In this document: piece after piece, positions 1 through 8,465 of the stretch
How positions within the stretch are numbered: the first letter of the stretch is position 1
Layout: every line of letters begins with the position of its first letter
Source: Candidatus Wallbacteria bacterium
Lineage (GTDB): Bacteria; Muiribacteriota; UBA6191; JACPRK01
DNA length: 64,000 nt
Assembly: GCA_016213845.1 (NCBI GenBank)
Contig: JACQZN010000031.1
Location: forward strand, 124,001 to 188,000
Reading direction: 5' to 3'
Translations under genes and position numbers: made by a program
Notes under the pieces: generated by a model
Told to the model about the DNA's origin: nothing
Seen by the model: the letters and a program-made list of their open reading frames with translations, nothing else
Database searches by the model: none

Positions 1-2
1 AA

Positions 3-800
3 CGCTACCAGGGCGGCCTTGCGGACCTGGAGCGAGCCGCAAGAATCGAGCCGGCGAACCTGTCATTCCAGCAGCACTATGCCGAGGCGCTGCTGGTGAT
101 GGGGCAGCCCGAGAAGGCCCTGGATGTGCTGCGCCAGGCGTGGTCGATCGAGCCCTCGCGATGGACGCTCATCCTGATGGGGAGCGCCTACCGGGACCTG
201 AAGTTGCACGAGGCCGCGATTGGTTGCTTCACCGACGCCCGGGCACTCGACAAGCGCGGCGGGCGCTGGGACCGGGAGAGCTGGGAGCACGTCGCGCGGG
301 TCTCGGATTCGCGAGTCGCCCAGTGCTACATCCGGATGGAGCAGCCTGGCCGGGCCATCGCGCTGCTGGAGCCCGCGCTGGGGTCGGGTCGCCGGGCCGG
401 CCAGCTCCAGAGCTCGGAACCCCACTTCTGGCTGGGAGTCGCCTACTGGATGGACGGCCAGAAGGAGCTGGCGTTGGCCCAGTGGCAAGACGCGGTCCGG
501 ATCGACCCCAGTGATACCGGAAGCACGTACAACATCGCGTGCTACCACGCAGTGCGAGGCAACCCCCTCAAGGCGCTGGCCTACCTGGAGCAGGCGGTCG
601 ACCGCGGGTTCTTCGAACCCGAGTACTTCGACTGGGATACCGACATGGCGAGCCTGCGGAATCTGCCGCAGTTCCAGCGGCTGGCGCAGCGCGTCCGCGA
701 TCGCGCGGCGCGGATGGAGCCGGTTGCCTCCCGGTCGCCGGCGGCCGTTCGGGAGCTGATCGACGATCTCAAGAGCCGCCGCGAATCGCGCGCGGACTGA
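3..800 (+). CDS. TPR-repeat protein, 5' end missing
   Basis: The reading frame is open from the first bases of the window, so the gene starts to the left; 265 residues are visible. An internal ATG at 96 is not needed because the codons before it read as good TPR helix sequence (ADLERAARIEP then YAEALLVMGQPEKALDVL). The helix-turn-helix spacing and the Ala/Leu/Gly pattern typical of tetratricopeptide repeats continue to about residue 190 (for example WLGVAYWMDGQKELALAQW), followed by a basic tail. TPR proteins are scaffolds for protein contacts; the partner cannot be read from this fragment. A strong hairpin with a T run follows directly, so transcription probably ends here. The fold is quite certain; the function is unknown. 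Confidence 0.85.
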   Translation, partial: RYQGGLADLERAARIEPANLSFQQHYAEALLVMGQPEKALDVLRQAWSIEPSRWTLILMGSAYRDLKLHEAAIGCFTDARALDKRGGRWDRESWEHVARVSDSRVAQCYIRMEQPGRAIALLEPALGSGRRAGQLQSSEPHFWLGVAYWMDGQKELALAQWQDAVRIDPSDTGSTYNIACYHAVRGNPLKALAYLEQAVDRGFFEPEYFDWDTDMASLRNLPQFQRLAQRVRDRAARMEPVASRSPAAVRELIDDLKSRRESRAD

Positions 801-821
801 GAGCCGCCGGCCTTTTCGGAT

Positions 822-846
822 GCCCGCCCGAGAGGGCGGGCTTTTC
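822..846 (+). terminator. Rho-independent terminator after the TPR gene
   Basis: An eight-base-pair perfect stem, GCCCGCCC (822-829) with GGGCGGGC (834-841), closes a four-base loop and is followed by TTTTC. It begins 21 bases after the TGA of the TPR gene. Confidence 0.8.
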
Positions 847-940
847 ATTCCGGGGACGGGCGTGCCAAAGTAGTGGCGACGAGCAGGGGCAGCGGCGGGC
901 GGCGCGAACCGGCAGCCGGCTCCGGATGCGGAGGAGACGC

Positions 941-1339
941 ATGGCAAAGAGTTCGAAGGGCGAGGAGAAGGACTGGACACAGTGGCTCTTTTACATCGTG
1001 ATCGTCTCGCTGCTGGTCGGCGTGGCGCTCGGGCCGGTGGCCGGCTGGCTCAATCGCGCCCGCAAGCATTCCCTCAGGGCGGGGTTGAAAAACATCCGGG
1101 ACGCCTACACGGCCTACTACTCCACGAAGAGCGCCTACCCGGGCCCCGAGCTCAAGGAGCTGCTGGTTCCCAACGGAGGAACCATCGCCGAGTGGCCGGT
1201 GGACCCAGTGAGCGGAACCGGAACCGTCGTGACCAGCCTCACGGGTAGCGGCGGCTGGCTCCACGACATGGAGAAGCACGAAGTGAAGGTCAACATCGCC
1301 GGCGAAGACCCGTTCGGACAGAAGTACTCGGAGTACTGA
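941..1339 (+). CDS. Pseudopilin-like single-pass membrane protein
   Basis: 132 residues. The ATG at 941 is chosen because GGAGGAG lies just upstream; an in-frame ATG at 926 would add only MRRRR. A polar basic N-terminus (MAKSSKGEEKDWTQW) is followed by one membrane helix at about residues 15-35. After it comes a stretch shaped like the neck and start of a type II pseudopilin: ARKHSLRAGLKNIRDAYTAY, then YPGPELKELL, and a C-terminal DPFGQKYSEY, which recalls the DPWG-x-Y ending of GspG-type proteins. There is no classical prepilin peptidase site (G-FTLIE), so it is at best pilin-like. It sits 42 bases before another small one-helix protein and may be cotranscribed with it. The resemblance is from motif memory only. 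Confidence 0.6.
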   Translation: MAKSSKGEEKDWTQWLFYIVIVSLLVGVALGPVAGWLNRARKHSLRAGLKNIRDAYTAYYSTKSAYPGPELKELLVPNGGTIAEWPVDPVSGTGTVVTSLTGSGGWLHDMEKHEVKVNIAGEDPFGQKYSEY

Positions 1340-1381
1340 CGTGTCGACCCGAGGGCCCGGAGAAGACGGCCAGGCGACCCA

Positions 1382-1753
1382 GTGAGCAAGAAGCGACGAG
1401 GAAAGGTCCCGCCGGCCGGACCCAAGGTCTGGATCACGCTCGGGCTGATCCTGCTCGGCGTGGTGCTGATCGTCATCGTGAATGCCGACTTCGCCCGGCA
1501 GAGCGCGGAGCGCGATTCGTGTTTCCAAATGCAGGAGCGGGTGACCCAGGCGGTGCGCCAGGCGGCCGCAAATCCTGCTGCGCGGCTCGACGATCCGGCG
1601 AAGATACCCGCGCAGCTCGCAGAGTTCGGCGGGCTGCAGCAGCTTCCGCCGCATCCGGGCTCAGCCGCCGGCGCCCCGTCCCCCCTGGTCTTCTCGAGCG
1701 GCGGGGGCGTCTACTGCTCCATCCACGGCGCCGTCGGGGGCAAGCGACCGTAG
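1382..1753 (+). CDS. Small single-pass membrane protein of unknown function
   Basis: 123 residues from a GTG start at 1382. A lysine/arginine-rich N-terminus (MSKKRRGKVPPAGPKVW) precedes one membrane helix at about residues 18-36 (ITLGLILLGVVLIVIV), followed by a short soluble domain with Cys47 and a Cys near the C-terminus (VYCSIHG). The topology and size resemble the pilin-like gene just before it, suggesting a shared surface or secretion role, but no family is recognised. No strong ribosome site precedes the GTG. Confidence 0.55.
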   Translation: MSKKRRGKVPPAGPKVWITLGLILLGVVLIVIVNADFARQSAERDSCFQMQERVTQAVRQAAANPAARLDDPAKIPAQLAEFGGLQQLPPHPGSAAGAPSPLVFSSGGGVYCSIHGAVGGKRP

Positions 1754-1779
1754 GCTGCCGGCTTCAGGCTGGAGGCGGC

Positions 1780-1850
1780 CCTTCGGCACGGTCCTTCGAC
1801 ACGGTCCTTCGACACGGCCGCTTCGCGGCCTGCTCAGGATGAGCGGGGGG
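1780..1850. repeat. Intergenic repeat: tandem 13-mers plus small hairpins
   Basis: GTCCTTCGACACG occurs twice in tandem (1791-1803 and 1804-1816), with a degenerate third copy just upstream. A hairpin GGCCGC-TTC-GCGGCC (1816-1830) and a small stem GCTCA-GGA-TGAGC (1832-1844) follow. Part of the same 13-mer (GTCCTTCGACACG) recurs near 22733. The arrangement resembles dispersed non-coding repeats of environmental bacteria rather than a gene. Confidence 0.6.
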
Positions 1851-1860
1851 GGGCTTCCAC

Positions 1861-1916
1861 CTACTCGCTACTCGCTACTCGCTACTCGCTACTCACTACT
1901 CACTACTCACTACTCT
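1861..1916. repeat. Heptamer tandem array, 8 copies of CTACTCR
   Basis: Eight head-to-tail seven-base units: four CTACTCG, three CTACTCA and one CTACTCT. The array runs up to the TGA stop codon of the minus-strand secreted protein gene (stop 1916-1918). The same heptamer in the opposite orientation forms a shorter array at 20534-20561. Confidence 0.9.
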
Positions 1917-2590
1917 CACGGCGCCAGAGGGTCGCAGATGAGATCGTCGAACAGGGCGACGGTATCAGCCCGGGTGAAGAGGCCGGCCTGACCGTAGCCG
2001 CCGAGAGTGTCGTCCTCGCATTCGAAGAGAGACTGGTTGTCGAGGATCGCCTCGAAGCTGCTTCGGCGGACATCCAGTCGCAGCTCGCGCCAGCCGCTCT
2101 GGCCGGGCTCGATCGCCTTGGAGGCCACGACCCGGACCGCGCCTTCCTTGACGGCCAGGAGCGCCACGCGGCCGCGCACGTCGTCGAGCTCGAGAGCGTA
2201 ATGATTGGATTCGTCCTTGTAGCGCACAACCAGCCCGCACGCCCGCGTCTTGCCCCCGGAAGAGAACTCCAGCGAGACGTCGGCGGTCAGGTCGCCAAAG
2301 CTCTGCTCCCTGGGAAATGCGAATCGCCAGAGAGCCTTCTGGCCCGTGGCGTCTTGCTGGGCGAGGACCTTGCTGCCGCTGGGGGCCCCCTTGACGCTCT
2401 GCACGCGCCAACGGCCCGGTCCCCCGGCGCCCCGGTGCGCGAAGGCGAAGTCGTCGGGCGGCTCGCCGCTTCGGCCGTCGTGGAACTTCCAGGTCCACCG
2501 GTGTGGGCCGATGTCGCCCGGGTCCTGTGCGGTGGCGTAACCGGCGGCCAAGACGCAGAGCAGGGGAGCAATCCACTTGCGAGAGAACAC
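1916..2590 (-). CDS. Secreted LamG/DUF1080-like protein
   Basis: 224 residues with a clear N-terminal signal peptide (MFSRKWIAPLLCVLAAGYAT, cleavage likely after the Ala-Gln that follows). The mature part has the rhythm of a concanavalin-like jelly roll of the 3-keto-disaccharide hydrolase (DUF1080) type: FSSGGKTRACGLVVRYKD, then NHYALELDD, then a terminal GLFTRADTVALFDDL, the usual closing strand of LamG-like domains. Such domains bind or cut glycans; no catalytic residues can be assigned, so a binding role is equally possible. It stands alone, divergent from the receiver-protein gene, and its stop codon abuts a heptamer array. Confidence 0.65.
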   Translation of the reverse strand: MFSRKWIAPLLCVLAAGYATAQDPGDIGPHRWTWKFHDGRSGEPPDDFAFAHRGAGGPGRWRVQSVKGAPSGSKVLAQQDATGQKALWRFAFPREQSFGDLTADVSLEFSSGGKTRACGLVVRYKDESNHYALELDDVRGRVALLAVKEGAVRVVASKAIEPGQSGWRELRLDVRRSSFEAILDNQSLFECEDDTLGGYGQAGLFTRADTVALFDDLICDPLAP

Positions 2591-2634
2591 CCGTCACCTC
2601 ACGATCGTGCGAAACCGGGACCTGGGCCATCGGC

Positions 2635-2640
2635 TATACT
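2635..2640 (+). promoter_or_regulatory. Candidate -10 element for the receiver-protein gene
   Basis: TATACT lies 34 bases before the ATG at 2675, in the divergent spacer between two genes. No convincing -35 box is seen, so this rests on the -10 alone. Confidence 0.35.
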
Positions 2641-2674
2641 GAGGCGTCGCCCAGGGAAGGAGCAAGCCCGGAGC

Positions 2675-3376
2675 ATGGCCGAGAAGATTCTGCTGGTCGA
2701 GGACAGCCAGACGCAGGCGGCGTTCGTGGCCGCAGCGCTCGCGGCGGACGGCTACGAAGTCGAAGTGGTCCACACGGGGGAGGATGCCCTGGAGCGAGTG
2801 CGCCGGCAGCGGCCGGACCTGGTGCTGCTGGACGTCGAGCTCCCGGGGATGAACGGGTTGGACGTCTGTCGCGCACTTCGGCGGGAGCGTGAGACGCACG
2901 CCTTGCCGGTGCTGATGTTCACCGACCTCGAGGGGAGCCCCGATGAGCTCCTGGGCCTCCAGTACGGCGCAGACGATTACGTCGGCAAGTCTGAACCGAT
3001 CCAGACGCTCCTTGGACGGGTGCGCCGGCTGCTGGACCGGGCGCGCGATCACCAGCGCATGAGCGACCACGAGCGGCTCGAGCTGCTGAAGGCGGCCTCC
3101 GACGTTCTCAGCCATGGCGTCAATAATCCTCTGCAAGTGATCCTCATGAGCCTCGACTTGCTCGACGGCCGTACAGAGCAGGACGAGCGCGGCCGTCGCG
3201 CGCTGGCCAACATCCGCCGCTACGTGAACCGCGTGGCCAAGCTGGTGCGAAACATCGAAGCAGTCGCCCGGATCGCCCAGAGCACGCTGGTGGAACGGCG
3301 GATGCTCCTGGATCTGCGGCAGGCCCTGGAAGAGGCCGAGCTGAGCGCCAAGGCCGATCAGGACTGGAAGCTCTGA
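2675..3376 (+). CDS. Receiver domain with orphan histidine-kinase dimerisation domain
   Basis: 233 residues from the ATG at 2675; the frame is open further upstream but that part crosses the divergent gene. Residues 1-122 are a CheY-like receiver with acidic pair E9/D10, phospho-acceptor D53 in LVLLDVELPGMNG, T83 and K105. Residues about 132-205 look like a HisKA dimerisation hairpin: LSHGVNNPLQVILMSLDLL, with a candidate phospho-histidine H147 in the SHGVNNPL box. The protein ends soon after; no ATP-binding domain (N, G1, G2 boxes) follows in this or a neighbouring frame. It may be a phosphotransfer or dimerising adaptor rather than a kinase. No partner kinase is adjacent. Confidence 0.8.
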   Translation: MAEKILLVEDSQTQAAFVAAALAADGYEVEVVHTGEDALERVRRQRPDLVLLDVELPGMNGLDVCRALRRERETHALPVLMFTDLEGSPDELLGLQYGADDYVGKSEPIQTLLGRVRRLLDRARDHQRMSDHERLELLKAASDVLSHGVNNPLQVILMSLDLLDGRTEQDERGRRALANIRRYVNRVAKLVRNIEAVARIAQSTLVERRMLLDLRQALEEAELSAKADQDWKL

Positions 3377-3449
3377 GCTTTCGGCCGCGCGCGCGGCCCG
3401 GAAACTCCCGGTTGCCACCGGGCCCGGCCGGTGCGCTATGCTCGGATCG

Positions 3450-6400
3450 ATGTCGGGACGCTCCAGAGTTTCGCTGCTGGCAACCGCGTTGCTACTGGCG
3501 GCCTGCGCGCCCGCACCCGCCCAGTGCCCAGGAGTCGACCTGGTCTTCCTCGATCTCCAGCTCGACATCGAGCAGCCGCTACCTCCCGGGGGCTGGACGC
3601 GTGTCACGGCCTTGGTCGGCAACCAGGGCGAATCCGCTTTTCCGGGCGGCGTCCCCCTGGCCGTCTTCCTGACACCCGATGGCCAGGTGCGGCCCGGTGA
3701 GCCGGCCCTGGCCGTACTCACCGTCGGCCCAATCGCCTCCGGTGACACCACGCGAATCGAGACCGTCGCCTATCTCTCGCCGGACGCCCAGGACGGCCAG
3801 TACTACGTACGCGCCGCAGTCGACCCGAACGACACCCTCACCCAGTGCAGCACTGCCAACGACGTCGTCGGAAGCTCCGGTCCCGTCTTCGTCGTCCTGA
3901 CACCGGACGCCGACGACCATCCGCCCGCAGCCTCCGGCGTCCGTGATCCGTTCGATCGCCTGTCGTCGACAGTGCCTGGACTCGATGGCGCCATCGAGTC
4001 CAATCAGGACGTCGACGTCTTCCGGCTGGACGTGACTGCAGGCGCCGCCTTCGAGTTCACGGTGTCGCTCGGCTCACTGTCCGACAGCTTCCTCGAGCTG
4101 CTCGGGCCCGACGGGACCACCGTCATCGCCCAGAACGACGACGATCCCTCGGGAGGCCTTGGCTCCCGCATCGCCGGGCAGGCGCCGGCGGCGCCGCTCT
4201 TTGCGCGTGTGCGGCATCTCTCCCCGAGCGGCACGGGCACCTACCGCGTGACCCTGCGGCTGCCCGCGGCTGACGACCATCCCGGGAGCGCCCAGCAGAC
4301 CCAGTCGCCCAGGGACCTCCTGTCAGCCGCGGCGCCGCGGCGCGACGGGACCATCGAGATCCCGGGCGACGTCGACTTCTTCCGCGTCGAGCTCACGACC
4401 GGGGTCCGCTACGCCGTCGAGACTTCGGTGGCCTCCGAGGGCGACACCGTTCTGGAGCTGTTCGCGGAGTCTGGCGGGTCGCTCGGGGCCTCCGACGATC
4501 TCCCACACTCGCGTGCCTCCTACCTGGAGACGACCGGTCCGGCTGGAGGCGTGGTCTTTGCGGCCGTACGGGCGCCGGCGGGCCAATCCGGCGGCTACCA
4601 GCTGGCCCTGCGCGCGGTGGATGATCATCCCGACGGGCCGGAGTTCGCATCCGCGCCCAGGGACCGGCTCTCGAGCGGAGCTCCCGAGCTGACGGGCACC
4701 ATCGAGCGCGGCGGGGACTCCGACTACTTCCGGGTCGACGTGGAGCGTGGCGGTTCCTACGAGCTGGCCGTGACCCTGCAAGGGCTCGCGGACAGCGCCT
4801 TGACGGTGTACGGCTCGGACCAGCGCTCTACGATCGCCGACAACGACGACGACGGCGAGCTGCGCTCCTCGCGCGTGGTCTTCGCGGCGGCAGAGCCCGC
4901 CACGCTCTACGCACGGGTGCGGGGCGCCGCATCCAGTCACACCGGCGGATACCGGGTCAGGCTTTCTCGACTGCCGCCCGACGACCATCCGGACGAGCCG
5001 GGTTCCCTGGCCGCACCGAGGGACACGCTGAGCGCCACGACGCCCGAGCTGATTGCGTCGCTGGAGCGACCGGGGGATACGGACTTCTTCCGCGCCGAAG
5101 TCGAGGTGGGGGCGCCGTACCGGGTGAGCGTGGAGCTGGCGGGTGCCCCGGACGCGGAGCTCGTGCTGGCCACGCCCGAAGGGACTTCGCTCGGCGGCAG
5201 CCAGGATGCTGGTCCGTCGGCAGCCTCATCGGTAGAGCTCCAGGGCCCGGCCGGCGGTGCGGTCGTCGCGCGGGTGCGTGGGGTTTCGAGCTCCGGCACG
5301 GGACGATACCGCATCCGGCTGGTGCGCCTGAGGCCGGGTGGCGACGACCACCCGGAAGCGCCCGCAGAGACGCGGTTCCCCGAAGATGCCTTGACGGATA
5401 CGTTGACTCGCAATTCCGGAAGCCTGGGCGGTGGGCAGGATGCGGACCTGTTCCGCCTCGTCCTCACCCAGGGCGCGCGCTACCGTCTGGCCGTGGGTGT
5501 CCTGGGGCTCGCCTCGGTGGAGGCAACGGTGCTGGCCAGCGACGGTGTGACGGTGCTGGCTTCGAGCTCGACGCTCGTCATGGGCTCTGGCGGAACTCCG
5601 GGACTGCTCCTGGAGCTCGCCGGCCCGGCCGGTCGAGTGGCGTACTTGCGGCTGCGATCGCCGGCCGGGGAAGCCGGCTTCTACGCTATCGAGCTCGTTC
5701 GCGCCGACGATCATCCAGACACCGCCGATCGGGTAACGGAGTCCGACGCGCTCGGAATCATCGGAGTCCCCGTGGGCGGAGTGCTGGACCCCGCTTCGGA
5801 CCAGGATGTCTTCGTCATGCGCTTGACGGCTGGAAGGCCGTACCGCGTCGAGGTGAAGCCGTTGGCGGGACAGGTCGTGTCGGCCGAGCTGCTCGACCTG
5901 GACGGGACGACGGTGGCTCAGACGGCGAGGTCACCAGCGGCCGGGCAGGCCGCCACGCTCCGCGATTTCGCCGTGCTCTCTTCCGCCACCTACTACGTTC
6001 GTGTCTCCTCCGGCGGCTCCGGGGGCGGCGGTCCCTACTTCGTACGGCTGCTCTTGCCGCAGCCGCAGGTGTCGCTGGCCTCAACAGGCGCATCGGGCCG
6101 CCTGACCGCCACCTTGGCGGTGAGCGGGCTCCCCGGACCGCTGACCGCAGCGATCGCGCTTCTGCAGTTCGACAAGTCGGCGCTGACGGCCCGCTCGAGC
6201 TTTTCCGGCGTCGTGAACGGCATCAAGCACGCCGGGGGCAGTCCGTTTTCTCCGCTGATCCTCGTCGCTGCTGCTCCCGAGGGCGCGGACGGGGCCGGCA
6301 CGGCAACGACCGCAACACTGGGGGTGCTCGAGTTCGACTCGACTCTTGGCGGCGCGGGGCACGTCGGGCGACTGACCGCAATGCTGACGCTGCTGGTCTG

Positions 6401-8387
6401 CGACACGGATACCTTCGCCGTCTTTGCGCCCGCGACCGACGCAGGCCTGCCCCGGGTGCTGGAGGCGTTCGACGGGGCCGGCATCCTGAGAGCCGTGATT
6501 CCTGAGCTGCCGCCTCGCCAGGAGACTCTGGGAAAGCGAGTGCGGCTGGATGGCTCTCTCAGCGCCGATCCGAACGTGATCAGCACCGCGTTGACGTACG
6601 ACTGGAAGGTCCTCAAGTCTCCCGGCCCGGTCACGCTGCTGGAGCCTGCGAGTGCCTCGCCGGCCTTCGAGCCGTCGCGGCCGGGAGAGTACGCTTTCGC
6701 TCTGGTGGTCGGCAACGGCCGGCTGACCGGAATGCGGCAGACCGTCAACGTAATCGTGAACCGCATCGGCGAGACGCCAACGGCCGTGGCGCGCGGGGGG
6801 CCCGCGCAGAGTCCCTCGGCGGCTGCCACCGCGTACGTGACAGTCGAGGCAGGCAGCGGCGACGTCAGACTGGACGGGTCGCTCTCGTCGTCCCCGGTGG
6901 CGACGAGAGCGGCGGCGCTGACCTATCGCTGGGAGCAGCTGGAAGGTCCGCCCGCCGTACTTGCGCCGTCGGCGCAGGTCGTTTCGCCGACCTTCACGCC
7001 GGCGGGGCCCGGCTTGCACGTCTTCCAGCTCTCGGTTGCGGACGCGGAAGGGTCGGTGAGTCCGTTTGCACCGATGGACGTGCTGGTGCTCGAGCCTAAG
7101 ACCAGGGCTCCGACGCTCACGCTGGCGGCGGTGTCGAGCACGACAGGCGTCATCGGTGTCTCGTCGGATCTGGTAGGTTCGCCAGGTGCGCGGTCATTGC
7201 GCGTGACGCTGCCGACGACGGTGACGCTGGAGGCGACGGTCTCCGACCCGGATGTCGGCGCGGGGTCGCAGGGATTGCTCTACGGCTTTCAGCAGACATC
7301 GGGGCCGCGCGTGTCGCTTTCGAAGTCGGTCGAGGACACGCAGGAGCTCCGGGTGCGAACCAGCTTCTCGCCGGACCGGGCAGGCGTGCACGAGTTCGAA
7401 TGCCGGGTTCGCGAGGTGCGAGGGGGCAAGCCCACGGACGTCGCCGTGCGGCGGCGCATCCGCGTCGTGGTGGATAGCGCGACGAGGGCAGTGCCGACGG
7501 CCCGCGCGGGGCTGCGAGCGCTCGGCAAGGGCGGACTGTCTGCCGCGATCCTCGAGACCACGACGGTGGCGTTGCCGGCGGGCGTCACGGCGGCGCTCGA
7601 CGGGAGGGCGTCCAGCGTGTCGGTCACAGGTCCGCCTGCGACATTGCGTTACCTCTGGCGGCAGGTGGCCGGACCTCAGGCGGTGCTCTCCAATCCTTTC
7701 GGATCGATCTCCACCTTCGTGGTTCCCGACGTTCCGGCCGGTGCGCCGCGCACCATCCGCTACGAGGTGGTGGTCGACGACGGCCTGACTCGCAGTGAGC
7801 CGGCCCAGGTCGACGTCCTCGTCCTGGCCTCGGCGTTGCCGAGAGGCGATCTGCTGCTCCACGCGGGGCCCAATCTGGTGGGACTGGACGTGTTGCCCAG
7901 GGCCCCGGGAGGCAGATACTCGCTGGGCGATCTGATGCGTGACGCGGGAGCACCTGCGCTGGCGTACCTCGACTACGCTCAGACTCCGCCCAGGTTCCGC
8001 ACCTTGCTCGTCGGTAGTCCGGAGGCCGCAGCGAAGGCCGTGGACGGCAGCGATGGCTATGTCCTGCTCTCCACCGGCACCTCCCGGCGCGTGCCGCTCG
8101 CGGGCGATCGCTGGAGTCCTGAATCGCTCCATCGACTCCTGGTCCCAGGCCTCAACCTGGTCCACATGCCGAGAGGAGTGCCGGACGGCTTCACGTCGGG
8201 TTCACTCTTGGCGTCGACGGGTGCGTCCTGGGCGCTGGCGTTCGAACCGGCTGCCTCCGGGCTCGCTCGGGCGCGCATCCACTTGCCGGGTTCGGGCACC
8301 ACGGCCTTCGAGCTGGGGGCTGGGCAAGCCGTGCTTCTCCACCTGCCCGGGACCCAGTCGCGACAAATCGACCTGCCCGAACGGTGA
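3450..8387 (+). CDS. Giant secreted PPC/PKD-repeat protein, probable lipoprotein
   Basis: 1645 residues from ATG 3450; ATG 3438 is also in frame, but it overlaps a -10-like TATGCT (3437-3442). The signal ends in a lipobox, LLAAC, with Cys19. A CARDB-like domain (about 25-150) is followed by six pre-peptidase C-terminal type repeats, each opening with Asp-Asp-His-Pro at about residues 155, 275, 391, 511, 632 and 753, spaced 116-121. Each carries a DVDxFR-type strand (DVDVFRLDV, DVDFFRVEL, DSDYFRVDV). After about residue 880 come a cohesin- or PKD-like region and three PKD-type modules (RLDGSLS, YRWEQLEGP, YLWRQVAGP). The last 150 residues contain two related GxNLV units (GPNLVGLDV, GLNLVHMP). 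No catalytic domain is seen; a surface or matrix role is inferred. Confidence 0.85.
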   Translation: MSGRSRVSLLATALLLAACAPAPAQCPGVDLVFLDLQLDIEQPLPPGGWTRVTALVGNQGESAFPGGVPLAVFLTPDGQVRPGEPALAVLTVGPIASGDTTRIETVAYLSPDAQDGQYYVRAAVDPNDTLTQCSTANDVVGSSGPVFVVLTPDADDHPPAASGVRDPFDRLSSTVPGLDGAIESNQDVDVFRLDVTAGAAFEFTVSLGSLSDSFLELLGPDGTTVIAQNDDDPSGGLGSRIAGQAPAAPLFARVRHLSPSGTGTYRVTLRLPAADDHPGSAQQTQSPRDLLSAAAPRRDGTIEIPGDVDFFRVELTTGVRYAVETSVASEGDTVLELFAESGGSLGASDDLPHSRASYLETTGPAGGVVFAAVRAPAGQSGGYQLALRAVDDHPDGPEFASAPRDRLSSGAPELTGTIERGGDSDYFRVDVERGGSYELAVTLQGLADSALTVYGSDQRSTIADNDDDGELRSSRVVFAAAEPATLYARVRGAASSHTGGYRVRLSRLPPDDHPDEPGSLAAPRDTLSATTPELIASLERPGDTDFFRAEVEVGAPYRVSVELAGAPDAELVLATPEGTSLGGSQDAGPSAASSVELQGPAGGAVVARVRGVSSSGTGRYRIRLVRLRPGGDDHPEAPAETRFPEDALTDTLTRNSGSLGGGQDADLFRLVLTQGARYRLAVGVLGLASVEATVLASDGVTVLASSSTLVMGSGGTPGLLLELAGPAGRVAYLRLRSPAGEAGFYAIELVRADDHPDTADRVTESDALGIIGVPVGGVLDPASDQDVFVMRLTAGRPYRVEVKPLAGQVVSAELLDLDGTTVAQTARSPAAGQAATLRDFAVLSSATYYVRVSSGGSGGGGPYFVRLLLPQPQVSLASTGASGRLTATLAVSGLPGPLTAAIALLQFDKSALTARSSFSGVVNGIKHAGGSPFSPLILVAAAPEGADGAGTATTATLGVLEFDSTLGGAGHVGRLTAMLTLLVCDTDTFAVFAPATDAGLPRVLEAFDGAGILRAVIPELPPRQETLGKRVRLDGSLSADPNVISTALTYDWKVLKSPGPVTLLEPASASPAFEPSRPGEYAFALVVGNGRLTGMRQTVNVIVNRIGETPTAVARGGPAQSPSAAATAYVTVEAGSGDVRLDGSLSSSPVATRAAALTYRWEQLEGPPAVLAPSAQVVSPTFTPAGPGLHVFQLSVADAEGSVSPFAPMDVLVLEPKTRAPTLTLAAVSSTTGVIGVSSDLVGSPGARSLRVTLPTTVTLEATVSDPDVGAGSQGLLYGFQQTSGPRVSLSKSVEDTQELRVRTSFSPDRAGVHEFECRVREVRGGKPTDVAVRRRIRVVVDSATRAVPTARAGLRALGKGGLSAAILETTTVALPAGVTAALDGRASSVSVTGPPATLRYLWRQVAGPQAVLSNPFGSISTFVVPDVPAGAPRTIRYEVVVDDGLTRSEPAQVDVLVLASALPRGDLLLHAGPNLVGLDVLPRAPGGRYSLGDLMRDAGAPALAYLDYAQTPPRFRTLLVGSPEAAAKAVDGSDGYVLLSTGTSRRVPLAGDRWSPESLHRLLVPGLNLVHMPRGVPDGFTSGSLLASTGASWALAFEPAASGLARARIHLPGSGTTAFELGAGQAVLLHLPGTQSRQIDLPER

Positions 8388-8392
8388 ATGTA

Positions 8393-8425
8393 CCAGGCCC
8401 CGAGCCGACTGTGCCCGGGGCCTGG
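8393..8425. terminator. Bidirectional hairpin between convergent genes
   Basis: CCAGGCCCCG (8393-8402) pairs with CGGGGCCTGG (8416-8425), a perfect ten-base-pair stem. It lies just past the stop of the PPC protein and downstream of the minus-strand malic enzyme. There is no T run, so termination strength is uncertain. Confidence 0.5.
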
Positions 8426-8465
8426 CGTGGAACCGACGAGGCGTCGAGCCTCGCAGCGCGAGATT

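Noticed and set aside
63..980. Minus-strand 305-codon frame at the left edge
   Set aside because: Antisense shadow of the TPR gene with low-complexity Arg/Ala/Pro content.
1861..1916. CRISPR-like array
   Set aside because: Units are seven bases without spacers; this is a simple tandem repeat.
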